A stretch of 64,000 nucleotides of DNA from FEN-1219 sp963810755 (GTDB lineage Bacteria > Pseudomonadota > Gammaproteobacteria > Steroidobacterales > Rariloculaceae): NCBI GenBank assembly GCA_963810755.1, contig CAWEOP010000005.1, positions 1 through 64,000 on the forward strand, read 5' to 3'. This document shows, piece by piece, positions 19,078-27,162 of this stretch. Position 1 is the stretch's first letter. Each line of letters opens with the position of its first letter. Made by a program: the position numbers and the translations under genes. The notes under the pieces are model-generated. The model was not told where the DNA came from, did no database searches, and saw nothing but the letters and a program-made list of their open reading frames with translations.

Positions 19078-21516
19078 TCATTGGCGCCGCGCCACGGTCG
19101 AAAGCGCGTCTGGTTCGGCAAGTTTGGTTCGCATTTGGAACGGCAAGCTGTCGACCACCCCCAGGATGATGGCCGACAACCGATAATCGTCCTTCGCCGC
19201 GTTTCGCACAATGCTGCGAACCACCGGCATGTCCGCGGGCTCGAGCCCTCGGCCCAGGGCGTAGATCAGGAGCTTCTCGGCCACCGTGCCCGCGAACACC
19301 TCAGGTCTAGCGAGCAGGGCCGCGCGCAGCGCGACGGGGCCGTCGACGGCCGTGCCGTCGGCCAGGATGCCGGCCGCGTCGATCGGGAGCCCGTCGACCG
19401 TCTCGTCCTGCCACTGGCCGACCGCGTTGAAGTTCTCGAGCGCGAAGCCGAGCGGGTCCAAGTTCCGGTGGCACGTCGCGCACGTCGGGTTCGCGCGGTG
19501 CAGCTCGAGCTGCTCGCGGACCGTCGACGGCCGGTCCTTCGGCTTACTGTCCTCGAGCGCGGGCACCACCGCGGGCGGCTGGGGCGGCGGGCTGTTCAAG
19601 ATATTCGCCATCACGTACTTGCCGCGGATGATCGGGGACGTGCGGCTCGCGGCCGACGTGAGCGACAGGATGCTGCCGTGACCGAGCAAGCCGCGGCGCT
19701 TCGGATCGGTGAGCGCCACCTTGCGGAACCGGGAGCCGTAGACGCCCGGAATACCGTAGTGGCGCGCGAGCCGCTCGTTCACGAACGTGTAGTCGGCATC
19801 GAGCAGCTCGAGCACGCTGCGGTTCTCGCGCAGCACGTTCGAGAACAATAGCTCCGTCTCGCGGCGAAACGCCTTGCGGAGGTTGTCGTCGAAGTCGGGG
19901 AACAGCAGGAGATCGGGCACGACTCGCTGCTCGAGATTGCGCAGCTGCAGCCACTGACCGGTGAAGTTCGCCACGAGCGCGTCGGCGCGCGGATCCGCGA
20001 TCATGCGCCGCACCTGCGCCTCGAGCACGCGCGGCTTGCTGAGCCGGTCGTCGATCGCGAGGTCGAGCAGCTCGTCGTCCGGGATGCTCGACCAGAGGAA
20101 GAACGAGAGACGCGATGCGAGCTCGACGTCGCCGATCCGGTGCGCGGAGCCGGCCGGCAGATCCGCGGCGTCGCCTTCCGCACGGAACAGGAACGACGGG
20201 CTCACGAGCATGCGCGAGAGCCCCGCGCGGATGCCGGCGTCGAAGTCGCCACCCTCGGCGCGGGCGCCGTCATAAAAGGAGACCGGCGCCGCGATATCGT
20301 CTTCGTCCACGGGCCGCCGGAATGCGCGCTTCGCGAGCGTCGTGAAGATCTCCTTCGCGCACGCGGGCTCCTCGGCGGCCGTCGCGGGCTTGCAGACGAG
20401 CACGCGCTCACGGATCGCCGTGTCGCTGACGCCGCTCACGTCGAACGGGCCCGCGATGTTCGCGGTCTCGAGCCGCGGGATTCCGGCCGGGTTATGCGCT
20501 TCCTGCGAGTCGCGCAGCGACGGCTGCCAGGCGTTCTGCTCGAGAGCCGGGCGCTCGACCCAGGTGAAGCCGATCTCGTGCGGGCCGGCGGTGATCGGAA
20601 TGCGCGGCGACGTCATCCGTTCGTCGATCACGACGCGCGATGCGAGGATGTCGGCCGCGCTTTCCTTGTGGTCGTCCGGGCCGCCGACCGCGGCGGCGTA
20701 GACCTGCTCGCCGTCGACTGTAATCACGAACTGGTGCGGCGTGTCCTGCCCTTCGACGCCGACGTAACCCTCCGCGACGGTGCGCAACAACCGGCCGGAC
20801 AGCACGTAGTCCGCGTCCGCCGGGAAGTTGTGCGTGACGACGGTGCCGCCGCGCGTGCCGATCGGCAGGCCTTCCATGTGCTGGTCCTGCGTGACGTCGA
20901 CCGGGATCTTGTAGGTGGCGGCGGTCGGGACGGTGTCGGGATTGCCGATCGCGACGTCCGCGACGCGCAGCGCCGCAGTGAGGTAGCGCTCGAGCAGCAG
21001 CGGCGAAGTCGTGAGCACCGCGGCGATATTGTCGAACCCGAAGTCTCCACCGTCGCTCGGCAAGAGCTCCGTCACGTCCACCTCGACGCCGAGCAAGTCC
21101 CGGATCGCATTCGCGTACTCGGCGCGATTGAGTCGATGCACGGTTTGCGCGCCGGCGTACGGCTCGGCGGCGGCGGCCGCATCGAGCGTGCTCTCCAAGG
21201 CCGCGACGAACTCCTCGCGCAATGCGGGATCGGGTTGCGGCTCGTCGCGCGGCGGCATCATGCCGAGACGCAGCTTCTTGATCGCGGCTTCCCAGACGCG
21301 CGCGTCCTGAATGACGCTGTCAGGCCGTCTGTGCTCGAACGACAGATCGCCGGTGAGCTCGGCATCGTTGTGGCAGTCGACGCAATACTTGTCGAGCATC
21401 GCCCAGCGCTCTTCGAGCACGGCTTCCGGCGCAGGCTTCAACCAGACGTACGCGCCGACACCCACCGCGATCGCGGCGGCCGCGCACCCGCCCGCAATAT
21501 AGGTCGATCGCGTCAT
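19078..21516 (-). CDS. DUF1587/DUF1595/DUF1592/DUF1588/DUF1585 haem protein (planctomycete-type cytochrome)
   Basis: 812 residues with an N-terminal membrane anchor (AGGCAAAAIAVGVGAYVWL). Domain order by residue: cytochrome c-like with CVDCH (35-95, KKLRLGMMPPRDEPQP); DUF1587 (about 125-190, VHRLNRAEYANAIRDLLGVE); a beta-rich ligand-binding-like middle; DUF1595 (about 390-455, LAKRAFRRPVDEDD); DUF1592 (about 470-595, LASRLSFFLWSSIPDDELLD); DUF1588 (about 615-705, RRGLLGHGSILSLTSAASRT, with CATCH at the end); DUF1585 (about 725-795, EKLLIYALGRGLEPAD). Two haem c sites are visible. The ATG overlaps the ankyrin gene stop by four bases. These proteins pair with DUF1552 or DUF1501; an extracytoplasmic redox role is likely but unproven. 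Confidence 0.92.
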   Translation of the reverse strand: MTRSTYIAGGCAAAAIAVGVGAYVWLKPAPEAVLEERWAMLDKYCVDCHNDAELTGDLSFEHRRPDSVIQDARVWEAAIKKLRLGMMPPRDEPQPDPALREEFVAALESTLDAAAAAEPYAGAQTVHRLNRAEYANAIRDLLGVEVDVTELLPSDGGDFGFDNIAAVLTTSPLLLERYLTAALRVADVAIGNPDTVPTAATYKIPVDVTQDQHMEGLPIGTRGGTVVTHNFPADADYVLSGRLLRTVAEGYVGVEGQDTPHQFVITVDGEQVYAAAVGGPDDHKESAADILASRVVIDERMTSPRIPITAGPHEIGFTWVERPALEQNAWQPSLRDSQEAHNPAGIPRLETANIAGPFDVSGVSDTAIRERVLVCKPATAAEEPACAKEIFTTLAKRAFRRPVDEDDIAAPVSFYDGARAEGGDFDAGIRAGLSRMLVSPSFLFRAEGDAADLPAGSAHRIGDVELASRLSFFLWSSIPDDELLDLAIDDRLSKPRVLEAQVRRMIADPRADALVANFTGQWLQLRNLEQRVVPDLLLFPDFDDNLRKAFRRETELLFSNVLRENRSVLELLDADYTFVNERLARHYGIPGVYGSRFRKVALTDPKRRGLLGHGSILSLTSAASRTSPIIRGKYVMANILNSPPPQPPAVVPALEDSKPKDRPSTVREQLELHRANPTCATCHRNLDPLGFALENFNAVGQWQDETVDGLPIDAAGILADGTAVDGPVALRAALLARPEVFAGTVAEKLLIYALGRGLEPADMPVVRSIVRNAAKDDYRLSAIILGVVDSLPFQMRTKLAEPDALSTVARRQ

Positions 21517-23126
21517 CGCGCCTCGTGCGTGTCCGCGGCCGCGTGGGCCTCGACGGCCGGCTTCTTCGCCGCGTCGCGCAGCAACGCGACGACCTCTTCG
21601 GGCGCGGCGGCGTCCTTGCCCTTCTGCGGGCCGAACGGATTCGCGGCCGGGTCGTACGGCTCGAGCTTCTCGGCGAGCTGTAGCGCGGTGAGCCCGTCGC
21701 CGTTCTTGGCCTTGAGATCCGCGCCGCCTTCGGTGAGCGCGCGCAGAGTGTCCAGATTGCGCAAGTCGACGGCCTTGTGCAGCGCCGTGGCACCGTCGCT
21801 CCCGACGGCGTTGACGTTCGCGCCGGACGCGATCAGCAAGCGCGCGGCGTCGGCCGGCGTGCGATTCGACGGCTCGCGGAACGGCGGCGGCCCGACGCGC
21901 GAGTAGCCGGGACCGGCGGACAACGGTACGCCCTTACCGCCGTTGATCGCGGCCATCAGCGGCGTCTTGCCGACGTTCGCATTCGCGCCCGGCCCGCCGC
22001 CTTCGGCGTTCGTCGGCGTCCACTCGAGGTTCGCGCCGTGCGCGATCAGAAGCTTCAGCGCTTCGACGTCGGCGGCGATGGCCGCGCGATAGAACGGCGA
22101 CGCGTTCGCGAACGGATCGCAGCACATCGCCGCGGCGTGCATCTGGCCGACGAACGGCTTGTTCGGATCCGCTCCTTTGTCGAGGAAGAGCGCGATCAGA
22201 TCGAGCGCGGTGCGCTGGTTGGCGAAATTGTTGCGCAGCTTCGAGCCGTCGTGCGCGTACCAGTCCGTCGTCGCGTCGCGCATCTCCACGGCGTGGTAGA
22301 GCGAGCCGTCGTTCGCGTCAGCGCCGAGCTCGAGCAGCGTCGCGGCAAGATCGAACCGGTCGTTCACGACCGTGATCATCATCGCCGTCGCGCCATCGCC
22401 GTTGCGCGTGCTGAAGTCGGCGCCGGCCGCGGCGAGCCGACGGACGACGTCTTCGTGGCCGTTGCGGGCCGCCCACATCAGAGCCGTGAAGCCGCCGGAC
22501 GGATAGTCGGCGTTCTTGCGATCCTTGAGCAGGTTGATGTGCGCCTGAAGGTTCGGATCCGCGCCCGCATTCAAGAGCGCATCGACCACGGCCGTGTGGC
22601 CTTCGGCGGCCGCCCACATCAGAGCGGTCTGCTGTTGAAAGGACTCCTGGGCGTTCGGCTGCGCGCCGTGCGCGAGCAGGAGCCGCACCGCCTCCACGTT
22701 GCCGGCCTGCGACGCCGCCATGAGCGGCGTCTCGCCTTCCGGATGGGCGAGCGCAACGTCGGCGCCGCCGTCGAGGAGCGCGTCGACGATCGCAGCGTCA
22801 CCGGTGCGGCTCGCCTGGATCAGCGGCGTGACGCCGTATTTGTTCGCGACGTTCGCGTTCGCGTGCGCTGCGGTGAGCGCCTTGACCATCTCGAGGTCGG
22901 AGTTGTACGCGGCCCAGAGCAGCGCCGTGGAGCCGTCCGTCGCGGGCATATTTACGTCGGCGCGTGAGCCGATGAGCGCCTTGACCGTGCCGAGATCGTC
23001 GGCGCGTGCGGCTTTTGCGATCGGGCTATCGGCCGCGGACGCGGGCGCCGCGCACAGCACGGCGAGCAGCAGCGACGAACCGAACGCGGCGTGACCGCGT
23101 ATACCCAGCTTCTTCTGCGTGCGCAT
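21513..23126 (-). CDS. Exported ankyrin-repeat protein
   Basis: 537 residues from ATG 23126 (MRTQKKLG...), with signal peptide LLLAVLCAAPASAAD. About ten ankyrin repeats follow, for example DGSTALLWAAYNSDLEMVKAL, YGVTPLIQASRTGDAAIVDAL, EGETPLMAASQAGNVEAVRLL, GGFTALMWAARNGHEDVVRRL and DGATALHKAVDLRNLDTLRAL. There is a longer insertion near MHAAAMCCDPFANASPFYR, and a charged, alanine-rich tail. An earlier in-frame start exists but would bury the signal peptide. It is the first gene of the operon and is coupled (ATGA) to the cytochrome; an exported ankyrin protein in this position suggests a scaffold or regulator of the redox pair. A paralog lies at 52488-54017. Confidence 0.9.
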   Translation of the reverse strand: MRTQKKLGIRGHAAFGSSLLLAVLCAAPASAADSPIAKAARADDLGTVKALIGSRADVNMPATDGSTALLWAAYNSDLEMVKALTAAHANANVANKYGVTPLIQASRTGDAAIVDALLDGGADVALAHPEGETPLMAASQAGNVEAVRLLLAHGAQPNAQESFQQQTALMWAAAEGHTAVVDALLNAGADPNLQAHINLLKDRKNADYPSGGFTALMWAARNGHEDVVRRLAAAGADFSTRNGDGATAMMITVVNDRFDLAATLLELGADANDGSLYHAVEMRDATTDWYAHDGSKLRNNFANQRTALDLIALFLDKGADPNKPFVGQMHAAAMCCDPFANASPFYRAAIAADVEALKLLIAHGANLEWTPTNAEGGGPGANANVGKTPLMAAINGGKGVPLSAGPGYSRVGPPPFREPSNRTPADAARLLIASGANVNAVGSDGATALHKAVDLRNLDTLRALTEGGADLKAKNGDGLTALQLAEKLEPYDPAANPFGPQKGKDAAAPEEVVALLRDAAKKPAVEAHAAADTHEAR

Positions 23127-23523
23127 CCTCGTACCCCCTACGACGCGAACAGTCTTGACTGAGCTCGGCGATGAAGCCCTCGGGACGTGCCCGCGGCCCC
23201 TCGCCGAATTTCGAATCAGAATAACTGCAAAGTAAGTAATGCGCCATAACAGAGTGCGCAGAAAGCCACAGAAGACGGAGTACGGTAACCATGCGTAGGA
23301 GACGGGATTCACGGCGCATTAGGCGACTCGACGAGCCGCCGGAGCGAAGGTAAGTTGCGGAAAGGCCGAGGTACACTTACGTCACAAATTCGAACGGCCG
23401 CGGCATCTCCTGCGGCCCGGGCTAAGACCGGCGGGGGCAACGCGCACGCCGGCCGTTAGAAAACTTAAGGATTGCGGCCATGCCGGGTGAGCTCGGCCGA
23501 GCGGGCGTCGCTCGACGATAGCG

Positions 23524-24012
23524 ATGTGCACAACGCGCCTCCAAGCCAAGAACCTCGAGCTCGTGCCAAAGAGCACGGAGGAAGTTCGGGCGGCGATCGC
23601 CGCGATGGATCCTGCAACGAAGGCACAGCTATCGGCCGATTGGATGGCGCTACTCGCCGCCGCGACCTCGGGCGACGCGTGGGTGCTCGGCTATTCAGTG
23701 GTGCACCGCGCTAGCGGCGCCGTCGTCGGCTCGTGCGGCTACAAGGGTCCGCCAACGGCGGATGGTGCGGTCGAAATCGCGTACGGCATCGATTCCGAGC
23801 AGCGCGGCAAAGGGTACGCGACGGAAGCGGCGGCGGCGCTCGTCGAGCACGCGTTCGCGTCGGCGGAAGTGCGGGTCGTCATCGCGCATACCCTTCCGGA
23901 GTCGCACGCCTCGCAGAAAGTCCTCGCGAACTGCGGTTTCGCGTACGTCGCCGAGGTCATCGATCCCGACGACGGGCTCGTCTTCAGATTCGAGAAGCAC
24001 CGAGACGCGTGA
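23524..24012 (+). CDS. GNAT acetyltransferase, RimJ/RimL type
   Basis: 162 residues. The domain has the RimJ/RimL style: VVGSCGYKGPPTADGAVEIA, the acetyl-CoA loop SEQRGKGYATEAAAALVEHAF, and SHASQKVLANCGFAYVAEV. It probably acetylates the N-terminus of a protein or a small molecule; the acceptor cannot be deduced. It stands alone, divergent from the ankyrin operon; the roughly 400-base gap between 23127 and 23523 contains no coding sequence that I can support and presumably holds both promoters. Confidence 0.85.
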   Translation: MCTTRLQAKNLELVPKSTEEVRAAIAAMDPATKAQLSADWMALLAAATSGDAWVLGYSVVHRASGAVVGSCGYKGPPTADGAVEIAYGIDSEQRGKGYATEAAAALVEHAFASAEVRVVIAHTLPESHASQKVLANCGFAYVAEVIDPDDGLVFRFEKHRDA

Positions 24013-24045
24013 TGGTGCGCCCAACCTTCTACCCGCGAACCGCGG

Positions 24046-24804
24046 TCAGCGCACGAGCTCCATACCTTTCGCCTCGTACGTGTGCGCCGCGCCCGGAGCA
24101 CGCAGCGCCGCGACGAGCTTCCTGGTGTCCGCGTGCGCGGCCGAGCTCGCGCTGGCGCCGCCGGCAAACGACACGTAGCCCTGGAGCTCTTTCGGGAACG
24201 GCGCGACGAACTGCACGCCGTGCGCCGGCAAGATCTCGCTGATCAGCGTGAGCACCATCTCCACCTTGCCGTTCGCGACGGTCTCGACCGACTGATCGAC
24301 GCTCTGCGCGATCACGATTTTCGGCTTCATTTCCGCCGCGATGCCGAGCGTGTCGAGCATCCGCTCGATGTGCGGCTTCGAGGCCCCGACGCCGACCCAC
24401 GTGACCGACTTGGTCGCGAGCAGGGCCCGCTTCATCGCGTCGGGCGTCGCGACGTCCGGCTTCGCCGCGCCTGCGCGCACACCGACGCCGACGCCGGAGC
24501 GGCCGAGCGCCCCGACGGAGTCCGGCGCGATCTTTCCCGATTTCGCGAGCGCGTCGATCACTTCCGTGGTGAGCACCGCGACGTCGAACGCCTCGCCCGC
24601 CTCGATCCGCTGGCGCAGCGCGGCAGTCGTGTTGAACTCGAACGCGAGCGGACGCTTGAGGTCCCTTTCGAGCTGCGGCTTCAGCTCGTCGATCACCGCT
24701 TTCATGCCGTTCGACGCGAGCACGTGCAGCGGCGTCGACTGTGCGTTCGCGAGCTGACCTGCCAAACCGAGGGCTACCGCCGTAGTGAAGCCGAGAAGTC
24801 GCAT
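24046..24804 (-). CDS. ModA-like periplasmic substrate-binding protein
   Basis: 252 residues from the ATG at 24804, chosen over ATG 24810 because an AGGGGA site then has normal spacing. Signal peptide MRLLGFTTAVALGLAGQLANA. The mature protein follows the molybdate/type-2 periplasmic-binding layout: LHVLASNGMKAVIDELKPQ, FEFNTTAALRQRIEAGEAFD, VAVLTTEVIDALAKSGKI, GVGVGVRAGAAKPDVATPDA, NGKVEMVLTLISEILP. There is no ABC permease or ATPase nearby, so it is an orphan. The ligand may be an oxyanion or a small organic acid; it is not necessarily molybdate. Confidence 0.8.
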   Translation of the reverse strand: MRLLGFTTAVALGLAGQLANAQSTPLHVLASNGMKAVIDELKPQLERDLKRPLAFEFNTTAALRQRIEAGEAFDVAVLTTEVIDALAKSGKIAPDSVGALGRSGVGVGVRAGAAKPDVATPDAMKRALLATKSVTWVGVGASKPHIERMLDTLGIAAEMKPKIVIAQSVDQSVETVANGKVEMVLTLISEILPAHGVQFVAPFPKELQGYVSFAGGASASSAAHADTRKLVAALRAPGAAHTYEAKGMELVR

Positions 24805-24824
24805 GATCATTCCCCTTTTTCGTC

Positions 24825-25124
24825 CTAGAATTTCTTCGCGAGCAACATCACGCGGCGCGCCGCGGCGAGCAGCAGCAAGCCGCGGCTGATGAGCCGCAGA
24901 GTGCCGGCCCCGCGCGCACGCCCGATCAGCACGAGTGCGATTACGCCTGCCGCGATCGCGACGGGGTGCAGCACCGTGCTGCGCGCCAACGTCACGATCC
25001 GATCCACCGATTGCAGCCGCGTTTCGACTGCTCGCACCTCGCCCGCCACGACACGCCGTTGAAAGGCGCAGCGCAACCGCAGCGTCGCGTTTCGTTCCGC
25101 GAGCTCGCGTCCTCGATCGCTCAT
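24825..25124 (-). CDS. YqjK-like small membrane-associated protein
   Basis: 99 residues with an N-terminal basic helix (ERNATLRLRCAFQRR), a middle helix and one hydrophobic segment (HPVAIAAGVIALVLIG). Its place, after a YqjD/ElaB-like and a YqjE-like gene, matches the yqjD-yqjE-yqjK order of enterobacteria and relatives, which is the main reason for the call. Function is unknown in any species. It follows the YqjE-like gene by 28 bases. Confidence 0.7.
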   Translation of the reverse strand: MSDRGRELAERNATLRLRCAFQRRVVAGEVRAVETRLQSVDRIVTLARSTVLHPVAIAAGVIALVLIGRARGAGTLRLISRGLLLLAAARRVMLLAKKF

Positions 25125-25152
25125 CCAGTCGCTCCCGCGGCGAGCGCCGGCG

Positions 25153-25599
25153 TCACGAGCGTCGCCTCTTGAGCTGCTCGCGATCCTTCGCGAGCTCCGC
25201 GAACGTGCCTTCGAGCAAACGCGGGCGATTCCGCACTTTCGTGCGCAGCACCACGAGCCCCGCGAGCGCGATCGCGAAAAACGAGCTCGCGACGAGCACC
25301 GACGCGAGCACGCGGTGCGTGTCCCAGAACATGAAGATGATCACGAGCGTCGTGAGGAACAGGCCCATCGCCGCCGCGAGCAGCGCAACGAGGGTCCAGA
25401 TCAAGATCTCTACGCCCCGGTGGATTTCCTCTTGCACCTCCGTCGTGAGCAGCTCGATGCGTGTCTGCGCAATCGAGACGACGGTCGCGAGCAGGTTGGC
25501 GAGCGACTTGAAAAGCCCGCTGACGGGACCGCTTTCTGTCGTGCCCGGTCCTTCGGGCGTATCGGCGTCGTCGACCAAGCGCCGGCTCGCCTGCGTCAA
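25153..25599 (-). CDS. YqjE-like / phage-holin-family inner-membrane protein
   Basis: 148 residues if started at the TTG at 25599, which overlaps the stop of the upstream gene as TTGA; longer readings run through that gene. A short N-terminal linker precedes a helix (GLFKSLANLLATVVSIAQTRIELLTTEVQEEI) and two transmembrane segments (ILIWTLVALLAAAMGLFLTTLVIIF and VLASVLVASSFFAIALAGLVVL). The tail is basic. This is the holin-superfamily III/YqjE pattern. In enteric bacteria the operon is stress-related and YqjD binds ribosomes at the membrane; the role here is inferred. Confidence 0.8.
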   Translation of the reverse strand: MTQASRRLVDDADTPEGPGTTESGPVSGLFKSLANLLATVVSIAQTRIELLTTEVQEEIHRGVEILIWTLVALLAAAMGLFLTTLVIIFMFWDTHRVLASVLVASSFFAIALAGLVVLRTKVRNRPRLLEGTFAELAKDREQLKRRRS

Positions 25600-25901
25600 C
25601 GGCGACCGAGCAACAGGCCGAGCACGAGCGCGACGCCGGCCACGATGCCGATGGCCTGCCACGGATTCGCGCGCACGTAGACGTCCGCCTCCCCCGCGAG
25701 CGCGCGAGCGCGCTCCATCGCCTCGTCCTCGATGCCCGCGAGCCGCTCCTTCGCTTGCCGCACGCTTTCCTCGGCGCGGGTTCGCGCCTCCTCGATCTTC
25801 TCGCCGGTCTGCGCGGCGGTCGCCCTGAGCAGGGTTTCCGCGTCGCGGATTACGGCGTGCAAATCGTCGATGAGCTTGTCGGCGGTACCGTTGGCGTTCA
25901 T
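25596..25901 (-). CDS. ElaB/YqjD/DUF883 membrane-anchored protein
   Basis: 101 residues. An amphipathic coiled-coil region (LIDDLHAVIRDAETLLRATA, then EARTRAEESVRQAKERLAGIE) is followed by the DUF883 signature YVRANPWQAIGIVAGVALVLGLLLGRR with a C-terminal transmembrane segment. Such proteins tether ribosomes to the inner membrane in stationary phase in E. coli. It heads the three-gene operon and is coupled to the next gene by a TTGA overlap. Confidence 0.9.
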   Translation of the reverse strand: MNANGTADKLIDDLHAVIRDAETLLRATAAQTGEKIEEARTRAEESVRQAKERLAGIEDEAMERARALAGEADVYVRANPWQAIGIVAGVALVLGLLLGRR

Positions 25902-25986
25902 TGGTGTTGTTCTCAGGTGCGCCGCAGCCTAAGGGCTGCGAACCGCGGGGAATCGATGGTATTCCGCGCCCGGAGCAGCGGCAAGC

Positions 25987-27024
25987 TCACGCTCCACCGC
26001 TGCCAGCGTTAGCGTGCGATTGCGGCTCGTCCACGACGAAGAACCGGAGCCGCTTGAGCAGCTGCCCCTGAGGCGTCAGCACGTCCACGGTCCAGGCGCC
26101 GCCGGCATCCTGCGGAAACACGTGCTTGCGCGAGTAAGTGCGAAAGCCGGCCGCATTGCCGCCGTGAATCTCCTCGACGATATCCTCCGACTCGCGGTTG
26201 TGCCGCCATTGAAAGATCACGGTCTGCGCGAGCCCCGTCGGCGCACGGATCGCGGCGAACGCGATCACGCCGCGCTCGAGATCGCCCCGCGCGAGCGTGC
26301 GCACGGGCACGCCGGGCGTCAGCTCCTCGATCGACTGCGTGATGCGCGCCTCGGTCACCGCGAGCCCGGCGGCAGGGACCTGCGCGCGAACGGCCCAGAG
26401 CAGCGGCGGGACGGCGAGCACGCCTAGCACCCAGGCGAGCTTGAGCGTGCGGCTCTTCAACGAATACAAGGACAACGGCAGAGTGAGCACGAGCCATACC
26501 GCCACTCCGGCGAGCGACACCGGCAACGCAAGCTCGAGCGGCACCCGGAGAACCATCGGCAGCACCACGAGCGCCGCGAGCCAGCTGCAATACGCGTGGA
26601 ACAGGAGGCGGCGCGGGGCGCGCGTCGCGACGTAGCGCTCGTACACCGGGTCGATCGTGCTTACCAACGCGGCGCCCGCCGCGAGCCCCGTGAATGTGAG
26701 CTGCCCGGCATCGAGCTGCGTCGCGCCGATCAAGAGCGGCAAGCTGAAGAACAGGAGCTCCTGCTGCAGGGACTGACTCACGAAATTCACGACGAAGTTG
26801 CCGAGGCGCGGCTTGCGCTTCTCGAGCGCGCGCCGTATTACGGGCTCGATCAAGAGCCACGGCCAGCCGAGCAGCGCTAGCAGCGCGATCAAGCGCGCGG
26901 CGCTGGCGCCGCGCTGCACCATGACGAAGCCGATCCAGCCCGCGAGGAAGCTCGTCAACGGCAGCAGCCATGGGAAGCGGCTTCCGAGCCGCGCGATGCG
27001 CCGGACGCGCCGCTGCCATCCCAT
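25987..27024 (-). CDS. DUF5924 membrane protein with C-terminal DUF2914 domain
   Basis: 345 residues. The N-terminal two thirds contain about seven transmembrane segments (for example FLAGWIGFVMVQR, LIALLALLGWPWLL, ELLFFSLPLLIGAT, LVVLPMVLRVPLELALPVSL). A conserved cytoplasmic stretch has KRKPRLGNFVVNFVSQSLQQELLFF. The last 110 residues form the DUF2914 module, with FAAIRAPTGLAQTVIFQWRH and FRTYSRKHVFPQDAGGAWTVDVL. Function unknown. It sits alone 86 bases upstream of the yqjD-like operon and may be co-transcribed with it. Confidence 0.85.
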   Translation of the reverse strand: MGWQRRVRRIARLGSRFPWLLPLTSFLAGWIGFVMVQRGASAARLIALLALLGWPWLLIEPVIRRALEKRKPRLGNFVVNFVSQSLQQELLFFSLPLLIGATQLDAGQLTFTGLAAGAALVSTIDPVYERYVATRAPRRLLFHAYCSWLAALVVLPMVLRVPLELALPVSLAGVAVWLVLTLPLSLYSLKSRTLKLAWVLGVLAVPPLLWAVRAQVPAAGLAVTEARITQSIEELTPGVPVRTLARGDLERGVIAFAAIRAPTGLAQTVIFQWRHNRESEDIVEEIHGGNAAGFRTYSRKHVFPQDAGGAWTVDVLTPQGQLLKRLRFFVVDEPQSHANAGSGGA

Positions 27025-27162
27025 CAGACACCCTCCGCTGTGAACGGAGTGCTCGTGGAGCGAAGGCGAATCGAGCGTTTATGCATGGCGTGTGAGTGGT
27101 CCGCGGTCCTTGCGAGTTCCTGAGATTCGGGCGCGTCCGCCCCCAGGGCTATTCTGCTATAA

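Noticed and set aside
20140..21906. 588-codon plus-strand open frame opposite the DUF1592-type gene
   Set aside because: Antisense shadow, Arg/Asp-rich composition, crosses two real coupled genes.
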